From contig JBNKHG010000033.1 of assembly GCA_050290225.1 (NCBI GenBank), positions 77,955-141,954 of the forward strand: a DNA stretch of 64,000 bases, given 5' to 3'. Every line of letters begins with the position of its first letter. The first letter of the stretch is position 1. The notes below the pieces were generated by a model. The model saw only the letters and a program-made list of their open reading frames with translations. It did no database searches and was not told the origin of the DNA. Positions 53,372-61,498 of this stretch are shown piece after piece. The DNA is from JBNKHG01 sp050290225. Its GTDB lineage: Bacteria > Pseudomonadota > Gammaproteobacteria > Pseudomonadales > Cellvibrionaceae. The translations under genes and the position numbers were made by a program.

Positions 53372-53400
53372 ATACCGATTGGATGGTAACTATACCGTTT
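53372..53400. promoter_or_regulatory. Candidate TetR operator E, divergent promoter
   Basis: ATACCGATTGGATGGT (53372-53387) shares ATACCGAT with site A. A further ATACCG occurs on the same strand at 53392-53397. The inverted member is weak here. It lies between the divergent dehydrogenase and MFS genes. Confidence 0.5.
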
Positions 53401-53553
53401 ATTCTAATCCATGCTTATTAAAAGTTCAATGCTTGACTTATTGCTGAGTCCGTATCCATTTTATGGAGATACGAAGGTTACTTGTCAAAAGCTACAGGGC
53501 GGGTTCTTGCTTTAGAAATTTTTTATGTTTGAAGCAAAAGAGGGTTAAGTTAG

Positions 53554-54912
53554 ATGGATAAAGATTGGGCTGACGAAGATCATAAGGTTCATACTCACAA
53601 TAATTCAGCGCCTAATAAAGGAAACAAACGGCAAAATTTGATCGAAGCAATAAAGAATGCATATTTCGGCTGGTGGATTGTACTGTGTGCAATGCTGGCT
53701 GGCATGATTGTTTACGGACCGGGACTCTACTGTTTCACATTGTTTATTCCCCCTATGTCTGAGGAGTTTGGATGGAGCCGTGCTGCCACAGGCGGGCTCG
53801 TATCAGTATTCTGGGTCAGTGCGCCGCTCGCGGTTTTCGGTGGATTTGCAATAAGAAAAGTCGGATTGCGCTGGTTGATTATACTTGGGATGCTGGTACA
53901 GGTAGTGTGTCTTTTAGCATTACCCCTTGCATCGGAATTATGGGTTCTTTACGTCTTGCGGATCATAATGGGCGTTGGAAAAATATTCGTCGGCGTGGGC
54001 TGCCCGGTCATACTGGTCCATTGGTTCCGATATAGATTGGGCCTTGCCATGGCAATAGCATTTGCCGGGTGGCATCTCGGTGGAGCTATTCTTGCTCCCA
54101 TAACGAGTTACCTTTTGGATATTTCAGACTGGAAAACAGCTTCGGTGGCTCTGGGCTTAATTTCGTTTATTGGCACACTACCAGCATTTTTCTTGCTTAG
54201 ATCATATCCTTCAGTTATAGAACGGCGCCAGGAAGAAGAGTTACATAGCAGAGATAAATATGGAATTCAACGTGGGGCCAACGAAACCGTTAATCAATCT
54301 TCCAAGGATTTCAAGCCTCGCCAAGTATTTACCAACCCGTTGTTCTGGTTATTTATCTCGATCACTGTCTATTTCTATCTGACTTACGGATCAATTATCG
54401 CACACCAAACCTCATTTCTATCTGATTTGGCCTTTACGCCACATCTTGTGGCTTCCGCAGTGGGATTAACAGGTGCCATGGCAGCTTTGGGTAATCTCAC
54501 AGCGGGATGGCTTGTCAGCAAAATTTCGGTGATAAAAGTTCATATGCTTAACTTCTGTCTTTTAATAATAGCGTTGACTTCGTATCTTCTTGTCGATTCA
54601 TATCCTAACATTTTTTTCCTTTACACCGCTGTCTGTTGCTTTGGCATTGGCATTGGAGGAAGCGACGTAACCTGGGCAACTCTGGTGAAGTCCTGTTTCG
54701 GCGCAAAGAACTATTCCTATATCTATGGCATATGGTATTTTTGCGTATTGGGCACCCTTATGTTAGGACCTATTATTACGGGCTTTATTTACGATATTAG
54801 CAATAGCTACGAAATCGCATTTTCCCTGATACTTTGCGGCCTTTTGATCGGAGTGTTTCAGATTAAGTCAGTAAGTCGTCTGGCAAATAAGCAGTCTGAC
54901 CCGAACGTGTAG
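53554..54912 (+). CDS. MFS transporter, monocarboxylate/OFA type
   Basis: A 452-residue, 12-TM protein with a polar N-terminal tail. TM1 begins at YFGWWIVLCAMLAGMIVYG; later motifs are MSEEFGWSRAATGGLVSVFW and AIRKVGLRWLI, typical of the oxalate/formate antiporter and monocarboxylate-transporter-like MFS group. A long cytoplasmic loop (RRQEEELHSRDKYGIQ and following) separates the halves. It probably brings the acidic substrate or a hydrolysis product across the inner membrane after TonB-dependent entry. Last core gene of the island. Confidence 0.92.
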   Translation: MDKDWADEDHKVHTHNNSAPNKGNKRQNLIEAIKNAYFGWWIVLCAMLAGMIVYGPGLYCFTLFIPPMSEEFGWSRAATGGLVSVFWVSAPLAVFGGFAIRKVGLRWLIILGMLVQVVCLLALPLASELWVLYVLRIIMGVGKIFVGVGCPVILVHWFRYRLGLAMAIAFAGWHLGGAILAPITSYLLDISDWKTASVALGLISFIGTLPAFFLLRSYPSVIERRQEEELHSRDKYGIQRGANETVNQSSKDFKPRQVFTNPLFWLFISITVYFYLTYGSIIAHQTSFLSDLAFTPHLVASAVGLTGAMAALGNLTAGWLVSKISVIKVHMLNFCLLIIALTSYLLVDSYPNIFFLYTAVCCFGIGIGGSDVTWATLVKSCFGAKNYSYIYGIWYFCVLGTLMLGPIITGFIYDISNSYEIAFSLILCGLLIGVFQIKSVSRLANKQSDPNV

Positions 54913-55021
54913 TTCCCCCGGTTTAGTGGATTCCTTCTGATAACTTGGGAGGTGGCATATGCCAAGGTACAGACAACCAAGAAAGACATGGCAGTACACT
55001 GGGGGGTTAAGGTCTGGAACG
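54913..55021. other. Junction between catabolic core and integrase remnants
   Basis: A short gap where composition changes from AT-rich core to GC-rich integrase-related DNA. No terminator or repeat is clear. Confidence 0.4.
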
Positions 55022-55423
55022 TTACTGTCCCAGACGAGATGTGGAGAGGTCGATGATGTGCTTGCGCATGGCTTTGGTACTGTCGGCCATACCGGATGCT
55101 TCCATCCACACATCGGTGAATTCCGCGAAATTCTTCGCCCGGGACAGACGGCGTTTTTCCCGCTGTTTTTCCTGAGCGGGAGAGCGGCCGTCAGCCACTG
55201 CCTTGCGGGCATCCAGCAGGCGCTCCCGCGCCAGTGCCAGGGAAATACCACCCGGCCCTTAGCGGCCCAGGGTGAGGGTTTCGCGGCGGCCATAGAGGCG
55301 GTAGTCGTAGCGGAAGGTGATGGTGCCGGTTTTCGACACCGTTACGTACATGCCGTCGCGGTCGGCGACTTTGAAAGTGGCACCGTTGGGTTTGAGTTTG
55401 CGTAGTGCTGTATCGGTCAACAT
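55022..55423 (-). pseudogene. Tyrosine integrase (DUF4102 type), N-terminal remnant
   Basis: From the ATG at 55423 the frame reads MLTDTALRKLKPNGATFKVA, DRDGMYVTVSKTG, YDYRLYGRRETLTLGR, then an in-frame TAA, then GPGGISLALARERLLDARKAVADGRSP, KNFAEFTDVWMEASG and STKAMRKHIIDLSTSRLGQ, ending at TAA. This is the DUF4102 plus core-binding part; the catalytic domain is gone. It differs from the integrase at 56584-57771, so it stems from a different element that previously used this chromosomal site or was nested in the island. Confidence 0.9.
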
Positions 55424-55451
55424 ATCAGGTTTCTCCTGTGGTTTCGGTTTG

Positions 55452-55610
55452 TTACCGTCAAGGGGCAGGAGCCCTGATGATGTCCCTAAGCTTTTGATTT
55501 CAAAAGAAGTTAGGGCGTAGTTTTACCGTCATGCCGAAAAAAGTCATGACGGTAAATGGGAGAGTCTTAATTCAGGGAATTTGCGATACCGTCGCTTTTA
55601 CCGTCAAATG
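55452..55610. repeat. TTTACCGTCA repeats upstream of the integrase remnant
   Basis: TTACCGTCA at 55452-55460, an inverted pair TTTACCGTCATG (55522-55533) / CATGACGGTAAA (55545-55556), and TTTTACCGTCAAATG (55596-55610), with a weaker TACCGTCGC at 55587-55595. The layout imitates the ACCCTCAC repeats next to the other integrase, suggesting arm-type sites of this integrase. Confidence 0.7.
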
Positions 55611-56583
55611 TTTCTGCTTGCCGCCGATAGCTACCGATAGGTAATGCGACGTAAATTTATAAAAATCATATACTTACGTAACTTTTCCGATAGCCGCCGA
55701 TAGTCCCTGAAAGACGTATTTTCACTCCCACTCAAGTATGTACGGCTGAAACGGTATTTTCCTCCCAAAATTCTGTTAACTCTGCTTATAGAGACAGCCA
55801 CTCGGCTGCCATACAAATTTTGCAGCGCACAAAACCTGCCCTGCCAGAGTGATCCAGCCTCCAATGAATGATTAGCGCCTACCCAGCCTGATTTTCTATT
55901 GATGCTTTGGTGTATACCTCTCTGGTAAGTGTTGTTGACCTGCCTCAGCCTCATGGGCTGACGGAACCGCTAGCGCGGTAATGGTCACGGGACACCACGC
56001 CCGTTTGCCTGTTGTCAGGCCCGTAGGGTGCTCTTCTCGTGAAGATCTGCTTCGTATTTTTGGGTGGCTCTGTAAGCCTGTTTTGGATAGTGGATACCTC
56101 CTTTTTGATAGAACGAACCAATAGCTTGCGCATAGCCCGCAGATTAAAAGACACCGCAAGGTGCGGCGAATTATAAGATGCTGAGAGATTCAGCGTTGTT
56201 TGAAGATGGCAAAATGCCTGATTGGAAGATGGGTGTTAGCCCTGTTGCCCGTTTGCCTTTCGGCGAGGAAGGCCCTCCTCTGCCACATTACCGCCGTGGC
56301 CGCGGATAAAACCGTTTTGTAACTGTTGAGTGCCAGTATAGTTGCACTGAATCCCAGCGTTATCCCAAAATTTCGCCTCAAATGCGCGCGGTTACTGGCG
56401 TTGCCAGCCTCGTCACTACCCCGCTACGCTCACTAGTGACGAGGCTACTGCGTGCTAAGGCGTATGCCCGTGCAGTATAAGACCGGCTTTATTAGGCGTG
56501 GTTACACTGTAACCGTGAGACAAAATGGCCGTTTGCAGGATGATTTTACCAATAATGGGGAGAGCGTTTTCCACCGCCTGATA
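55611..56583. other. Gene-poor region between two integrase remnants
   Basis: About 970 bp without a gene I can support. CCGATAG occurs four times (in 55624-55640 and 55686-55703). A perfect 13-bp-arm inverted repeat, AGCCTCGTCACTA / TAGTGACGAGGCT, spans 56406-56446. A 107-codon arginine-rich minus-strand frame (55631-55954) lacks family resemblance and is probably spurious. Confidence 0.5.
56406..56446. repeat. Perfect 13-bp-arm inverted repeat
   Basis: AGCCTCGTCACTA (56406-56418) and TAGTGACGAGGCT (56434-56446) flank a 15-base spacer. It lies about 140 bp beyond the end of the broken integrase gene and could be its terminator or the trace of an excised element. Confidence 0.7.
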
Positions 56584-57771
56584 TCAGGTTGCCTGGTCTT
56601 TAAGTTTGTCTAATCGGTCCGCCCACCATTGCATCATCTTGCGTCGCTGTTGCAGATACTTGGCGTGGTTATAGCTGGCACTGACTTAATTACGCTCCTG
56701 GTGAGCCAGTTGCAGTTCGATATGCTGGTGATCAAAGCCCTGTTCGTGGAGTTCGGTGGAGGCAATGCCTCTGAATCCGTGGCCGGTCATTCTTCCTTTA
56801 TAACCCATTCGTTCTAATGCTTTAAGAATGGTGTTATTGCTCATGCACTTTCGGGGGTTCCGTTCGCCCGGAAAAAGGTGCTCACGATTGCCGGTTATCA
56901 TTCGCAGAGTTTTAAGCACCTGAATAGCCTGTTTTGACAGCGGCACGATATGGGGTGTTTTCATTTTCATGCGCTCGGCGGGGATGCGCCATTCGGCAGT
57001 CTCCAGGTCAAATTCGTCCCAGGTGGCGCCAATCAGTTCCTTTGTGCGCACAAAGGTCAGCATCATCAACCTGACCGCCAGCCGTGTAACGGGCGAGCCC
57101 GTGTAGGCGTCGATATGGAGTTGCAGTGTCGGCAGTTCCTTCATAGACAATCGTGCGTAATTTTCCACTTTGCGGCTGGCCAGAATATCGCTGGGTTTTA
57201 TATCGGCAGCGGGGTTGCGTTCCGCCAGATTATGGGCAATGGCGTAGTGGTATATTTGCCCCGTGGTTTGAAAGGCGCGCTTGGCCAGATCCAGGGCTCC
57301 CCGCTTGGCAATCTGCTGGACCATATCCACCAGGTCTATAGGAAAGATTTCTGACATCGGCTTTTTGCCAATAACAGGAAAGACATCCTGCTCAAGCCGC
57401 CATTTGACATACGCAACTTGGCGGGGACTTTTTCCTGCACTCCACCAGTCCAGCCACTCATGGGCAACCTTTTCAAAACTGTGCTTTGCCGCCAGCAGTT
57501 TGTGGCGTTTTGCCTGACGCTTGGCTTCAACGGGGTCGATACCCTGAACCAAGCCTTTGCGAAGGTCGTCGCGCTTTTCCCTGGCATCGGCCAGAGAGAC
57601 ATCAGGGTATTTACCCAGGGAGGCGGTTTTCTGTTTGCCCTCAAACCGATAACGGAGTTGCCAGAGTTTGGAGCTGTTGGGGTAGACCTTGATATGCAGA
57701 CCACGCTCGTCGGTGATCCTGTAGGGCGACGCCTGAGGTTTGGCTTTTTTGACCTGGGTATCTGTCAGCAT
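56584..57771 (-). pseudogene. Tyrosine integrase (P4/DUF4102 type), interrupted before the catalytic Tyr
   Basis: From 57771: MLTDTQVKKAKPQASPYRIT and LRYRFEGKQKTASLGKYPDV (DUF4102), HEWLDWWSAGKSPRQVAYVKWRL (core-binding), then the catalytic domain with MLTFVRTKELIGATWDE (Arg) and MTGHGFRGIASTELHEQGFD (HxxR region), LQLAHQERN. A TAA at 56686-56688 follows (361 residues). Directly after it the same frame continues VSASYNHAKYLQQRRKMMQW and WADRLDKLKDQAT to a TGA at 56584. The nucleophilic tyrosine (SYNHA) is therefore behind the stop, so the product should be inactive without read-through. It lies next to tRNA-Ser, its presumed target. Confidence 0.92.
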
Positions 57772-57781
57772 TTCTCCTCCA

Positions 57782-57822
57782 GTGAGGGTAAAAGATTTTT
57801 TGCCCTCACTTTTACCCTCACC
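57782..57822. repeat. ACCCTCAC repeats before the integrase gene, including terminal 25-bp repeat
   Basis: Contains an inverted GTGAGGGTAAAA (57782-57793), then TTTTGCCCTCAC (57798-57809) and TTTTACCCTCACC (57810-57822). The last two form the 25-bp unit repeated at 18395-18419. They overlap the integrase promoter, so integrase binding could also autoregulate. Confidence 0.75.
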
Positions 57823-57944
57823 AGAACCTGGCTTCCAGTGTATCGGGCTGGACGACAGAAGACAAGAAAACCCCTTAAAACAGGGGTTATTCGTTGATTT
57901 ATAAGACTTTAGTGGATTTTACTGGATGTGTTTGGAAGAGAAAT

Positions 57945-57964
57945 TGGCGGTGAGGGAGGGATTC
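57945..57964. repeat. Right attachment site (within tRNA-Ser 3' end)
   Basis: TGGCGGTGAGGGAGGGATTC is the last 20 nt of tRNA-Ser including the encoded CCA, seen from the plus strand. The left partner at 18321-18339 lacks one base. The island side is to the left. Confidence 0.8.
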
Positions 57965-58032
57965 GAACCCTCGATGCCTTTCGACATACACACTTTCCAG
58001 GCGTGCTCCTTCGACCACTCGGACACCTCACC
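57945..58032 (-). tRNA. tRNA-Ser (GGA anticodon)
   Basis: The 88-nt minus-strand sequence begins GGTGAGGTGTCCGAGTGG and has the anticodon loop CTGGAAA. A long variable arm typical of serine tRNAs, the T-loop GTTCGAATC and the encoded CCA end are all present. The acceptor arm pairs GGTGAGG with CCTCACC. Type-II structure and GGA anticodon identify tRNA-Ser for UCC/UCU codons. Its 3' end is the island insertion site and remains intact. Confidence 0.97.
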
Positions 58033-58104
58033 GGATACTCGCCGACAGGGAGGCCCCCACGCGAGAGGGCGCAACTGTACACAAATGATCGGCCGAACGC
58101 AACG

Positions 58105-58668
58105 CTATTTCGGCGGCCAGGCGGCAAAAAAGTCCCCCACCTGTAAATCCGGCAGCGGCTTGTCCCTGCCCTCTGCAGTACCCAGGTAGACAAACCCGAC
58201 GATCCGCTCATTGGGCGCTAGCCCCAACCCCTCAAAAACCTTGGGGTGATAGGCCATGGCGCCGGTACGCCAGTAGGCCCCCACACCCTGGGCATAGGCC
58301 GCATTGAGCATATTTTGTACAGATGAACCGGCAGCGATCAGCTGCTCGAACTCGGGCACCTTGGGGTGTTCCTCACAGACGGCAATGGCAACTACCACCA
58401 TGGGGGCTCGCAGGGGCATCCTTAAAAAGCGTTCCCGCTGGGTCTCATCCAGACTCTGATCGTCGCTCAGCGCCGCCTGCTCAAAGACGCGCCCCAGTGC
58501 CTCTCGGTCCTCGCCCTCGACCACCAAAAAGCGCCAGGGGCGCAAATTGCCGTGATCCGCCGCCCGCAGTGCCGCTCGAAAGATATTGTCCAGCACCTGT
58601 CCCCGCGGCGCCGGGTCCACCAAGCGCGGGGAGGATACACGTGTATGCAATGCCTGAAGTGCTTCCAT
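58105..58668 (-). CDS. Nitroreductase-family protein (YdjA-like)
   Basis: A 187-residue FMN-dependent nitroreductase: SPRLVDPAPRGQVLDNIFRAALRAADHGNLRPWRFLVVEG at the N-terminus, GSSVQNMLNAAYAQGVGAYWRTGAMAY, and the end IVGFVYLGTAEGRDKPLP. The short length matches the YdjA subgroup. It reduces an unknown nitro- or quinone-like compound with NAD(P)H. It is chromosomal, outside the island, near tRNA-Ser. Confidence 0.93.
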   Translation of the reverse strand: MEALQALHTRVSSPRLVDPAPRGQVLDNIFRAALRAADHGNLRPWRFLVVEGEDREALGRVFEQAALSDDQSLDETQRERFLRMPLRAPMVVVAIAVCEEHPKVPEFEQLIAAGSSVQNMLNAAYAQGVGAYWRTGAMAYHPKVFEGLGLAPNERIVGFVYLGTAEGRDKPLPDLQVGDFFAAWPPK

Positions 58669-58958
58669 TATGTCTAATTACCTATGTTTATAATTACCTG
58701 TATAGGGGCATCTATCTCTATCGGGGCACCTATTGTAGGAGCCCAACAGTTGTTTGACCACGGCAATAATCGCCCGAGAAAAGCCGCCGTTCCAGACCAA
58801 CAAATCCTTGATCACAGGCTCATGCTATGTAAATCTTGGCCGACAACCCATATACGGGTGGGGATATCGGGCTGCCCCGGTGCCTCCCGACATACAACGA
58901 TAATAATGAGTCACTGTCTTTCACTTGACCATGACCAACCCATAAGATTACCAGCCAC

Positions 58959-60251
58959 ATGCAAGTCTCCAACTTTGTTATCTTTGGCGTTATTGAAGCA
59001 TTTATCGTACTGGTGGCCATCTGCATTTTCCTGCTGATACACACTCACAGCCTGAAATCATTGATACGCAAACTGCAATCAAAACTGGAGGATTTGGTCA
59101 AGGATTTGCGCCAAACCCGGTCGGCCCACAATACCCTGAAGGCGGAGCTGGATCCTGCCAATGCCTACCTCAAGCAGGTTAACGAGCAATTAAAACTTAC
59201 CCGCGATTACCATGAATCCCTGCAAGCCGGCCAGGATATCGCCCTCGATCTGGTCCCCGAAGCGCCCCCGGAACGCCAGGCCCTGGCCTTTCGTCATGCG
59301 CTTCTGATTGCCGAAAAAGAGGCCCTGCATGCAAGCAAAGCTGCCACGCCGGACTGGAGCGTAATAACGCAGCGCATGCTACAACTTATGCAGTTTTATC
59401 AATCCGATGTTCCGATGGAGACAACAGCGGATCTGGAGACACTGCGGACCGAGCTGGATAACAGCAAAAAGCGCATCGAGAACCTGGAAAAATTCAAGAC
59501 GCTGTTCTTCGAAATGGAAAAACAGTGGCAACAGGCCCAGCAGCAGGCCCAGGCGTATTATGAACAGCTGGCCGCCATGGCCGACGGCGTATCCGATCGC
59601 GAATCCTACGAAAATATACTGGAGCGTTACAATCAGGTTTACAACCACATCGGCAACATGATCACCGGCGGCGGAGACACCCTGATTCTGCCAGGCAAAG
59701 ACCGGGTGAGCACCATAGAGATCACACGCCCCGATGCCGAAACCCTTAAAGAGTTGAAACAACTACGCTCAGTCGCCGCCGACCAGCACCGTATTATCAG
59801 CGAACTTCAACGCCGCCTTGAAAAGAATCCATCGGCACAGGAAAAAGACAACCTTATCGCCGAAATGAGCGCGCAATTGGAACGGCAAAAACGCTTTGTT
59901 CACGAGTCCGAAATGTGCATGCAGCAGCTGGAAGACGAACTGTCGCGCTCCATGACACGCATTACCGAACTCGAGGAACAGGTAAAATCAGCGGAGGAGC
60001 ATCTCAGACACATACCCAAAATGAAAGATGTTATCCAGCAATTCACGTCGGAAAGCAAGGAAATGCTCCAGGGCATCACTACCCTGGAACAGGAAAATGA
60101 GCAACTGCTGGCGCAAATGCATCAGGGAAGCCAGGCCCTGGCGAACGAGGATGAGCAAGTAACCGCGGTACAGCGAGAACTCCTAACCCTCCAGGCCCAA
60201 TACGCCGATCTGGAAGAGCGCTACCTGGAGTTGCGCATGCAGACCAACTGA
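58959..60251 (+). CDS. Membrane-anchored coiled-coil protein, unknown function
   Basis: A 430-residue protein: one N-terminal transmembrane segment (NFVIFGVIEAFIVLVAICIFLLI, residues ~5-27) followed almost entirely by predicted coiled coil rich in Glu, Gln, Leu and Lys (for example LRTELDNSKKRIENLEKFK, ELSRSMTRITELEEQVKSAEEHL). No enzymatic motif is present. It probably projects a long helical rod from the inner membrane into the cytoplasm or periplasm. Neighbours (nitroreductase, queF) give no functional clue. Confidence 0.85.
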   Translation: MQVSNFVIFGVIEAFIVLVAICIFLLIHTHSLKSLIRKLQSKLEDLVKDLRQTRSAHNTLKAELDPANAYLKQVNEQLKLTRDYHESLQAGQDIALDLVPEAPPERQALAFRHALLIAEKEALHASKAATPDWSVITQRMLQLMQFYQSDVPMETTADLETLRTELDNSKKRIENLEKFKTLFFEMEKQWQQAQQQAQAYYEQLAAMADGVSDRESYENILERYNQVYNHIGNMITGGGDTLILPGKDRVSTIEITRPDAETLKELKQLRSVAADQHRIISELQRRLEKNPSAQEKDNLIAEMSAQLERQKRFVHESEMCMQQLEDELSRSMTRITELEEQVKSAEEHLRHIPKMKDVIQQFTSESKEMLQGITTLEQENEQLLAQMHQGSQALANEDEQVTAVQRELLTLQAQYADLEERYLELRMQTN

Positions 60252-60273
60252 CAACCGGGCACCTGTCGCTCGA

Positions 60274-61119
60274 TTACTGACGCACCAGGCGAACATCCAT
60301 TGGCGACTCACCGCAATTGGTACGAAACGGGTTGATATCCAATCCGCCCCGGCGGGTATAGCGTGCATAAACCGTCAACGCCTCCGGCTGGCAGCGCGAC
60401 GCGATATCCATAAACATTCTCTCCACACAGTGTTCGTGAAAGTCCTGGTGCTCACGAAAGGAAATAATGTATTTCAGCAGGCCTTCGCGGTCGATTTGCG
60501 GCCCTGTATAACGGATATAGACACTCGCCCAATCCGGCTGCCCGGTGACCGGACAATTGCTTTTCAGCAAATCACTGCACAGGGATTCCTGCACCACACG
60601 CCCCGATGGATGCACAGCTAACAATTCAGCGCTTGGGTGGTATTCTTCGATCGTTACCGGCAAATGATCCAGATTCTCCGCCGCAAAGTGACCGATCGCA
60701 TAATGCCCCATCTGTTGTTGCCTCAAGGGTGTCAATTGCACCAAAACCGGGGCACCGACAGCAGTGGAAAGATCGGACTCCAGAGCCTGGAGCACCGCCT
60801 GCGGCTGGGCAAATGCTGTCTGGTTAAAGGAGTTCAGGTATAGCTTGAAAGACTTGGACTCGACAATGAATTCACTTTCGCAAGGCACGCGGAAGTCGGC
60901 GACCGCCACATGAGGTTTGCCTCGATCATCCAGCCAGGAAAGTTCATATCCAGTCCAGATATCCATGCCGGAAAAGGGCAAAGGACCGGCAGCAATAGAC
61001 AGACTGGCCCGGGACTGGGCGCGTGAAATCGGGAACAAGAGTTCGGGACTATAGTGGGAGATATAGTCTGTATGCTGTCCGAGTGGGATATTGTTCGGCA
61101 GTTTCGTTTTATCGCTCAT
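60274..61119 (-). CDS. queF: NADPH-dependent 7-cyano-7-deazaguanine reductase
   Basis: A 281-residue bimodular QueF, close to the E. coli length. N-terminal LPNNIPLGQHTDYISHYSPELLFPI, QueF motif ESKSFKLYLNSFNQT (about 87-101), catalytic Cys189 in SNCPVTGQPDWASV, and HEHCVERMFMDI in the C-terminal half. It reduces preQ0 to preQ1 in the biosynthesis of queuosine. It stands alone, outside the island, between the coiled-coil gene and an ABC exporter operon. Confidence 0.97.
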   Translation of the reverse strand: MSDKTKLPNNIPLGQHTDYISHYSPELLFPISRAQSRASLSIAAGPLPFSGMDIWTGYELSWLDDRGKPHVAVADFRVPCESEFIVESKSFKLYLNSFNQTAFAQPQAVLQALESDLSTAVGAPVLVQLTPLRQQQMGHYAIGHFAAENLDHLPVTIEEYHPSAELLAVHPSGRVVQESLCSDLLKSNCPVTGQPDWASVYIRYTGPQIDREGLLKYIISFREHQDFHEHCVERMFMDIASRCQPEALTVYARYTRRGGLDINPFRTNCGESPMDVRLVRQ

Positions 61120-61495
61120 CAGTTTTGCCCTTCAATAAAACAGGCCCCGGTAAGACTTGCCGCCATCGGTACCTGACGCTTACCAATTGGGTTTCCCCAA
61201 CCAGTATTCTTTCAATATGATATTGACGCATTGGCACCGCGGATCGACTGCGATGTCAGGCCTGAGTGGCAGGGGTGTCTTCTGAAACCGTGCGCGACAG
61301 GACGTCGCGCCCGAGCCCCGAGCCGGCCCCGCGAGTGCAACGAGTGCTTTGGGTCCATGACGGGTTTACGGCATGTTTCTGAAGTCACCCCTGCCACTCA
61401 GGCCGGATCGAAGCCCACTCGCCTATATCCATCAATATCAGATTGAAATACCACTTGGCGTCCCCAACTAGGCGTCCCCAACTAGGCGTCCCCAA
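61120..61495. repeat. Gene-free spacer with dispersed-repeat-like element
   Basis: No gene. It contains a 146-bp inverted-repeat element (61259-61404) and a 14-bp unit repeated three times (61457-61498). Confidence 0.6.
61259..61404. repeat. 146-bp element with 30-bp inverted ends
   Basis: The left arm 61259-61288 and right arm 61375-61404 pair at 28 of 30 positions (ends GGCCTGAGTGGCAGGGGTG). The interior holds GCGCGACAGGACGTCGCGC, another hairpin. The layout resembles non-coding interspersed elements common between genes of marine gammaproteobacteria. No target-site duplication is visible. Confidence 0.75.
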
Positions 61496-61498
61496 CTA
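61457..61498. repeat. Three perfect copies of a 14-bp unit
   Basis: GGCGTCCCCAACTA occurs at 61457-61470, 61471-61484 and 61485-61498 without change. The last copy contains the stop codon of the permease gene (CTA, minus strand TAG). Confidence 0.95.

Larger units (their letters stand above)
18321..57964. mobile_element. Genomic island inserted at tRNA-Ser(GGA), about 39.6 kb
   Basis: The right end is the 3' end of tRNA-Ser (57945-57964). A degenerate direct copy of that 20-bp end lies at 18321-18339 (19 bp, one base deleted, otherwise identical). Just inside each end is a near-identical 25-bp repeat (18395-18419 and 57798-57822, 22 of 25 matching). An AlpA-like gene lies inside the left end and a tyrosine integrase of the P4/DUF4102 type lies inside the right end, reading away from the tRNA. 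The interior is largely AT-rich, unlike both flanks, and rich in remnants of other elements. The integrase is broken, so the island is probably fixed unless complemented. Confidence 0.8.

Noticed and set aside
55631..55954. 107-codon minus-strand frame in the integrase-remnant region
   Set aside because: No ribosome-binding site or recognisable motif, and it overlaps repeated CCGATAG units; probably chance.
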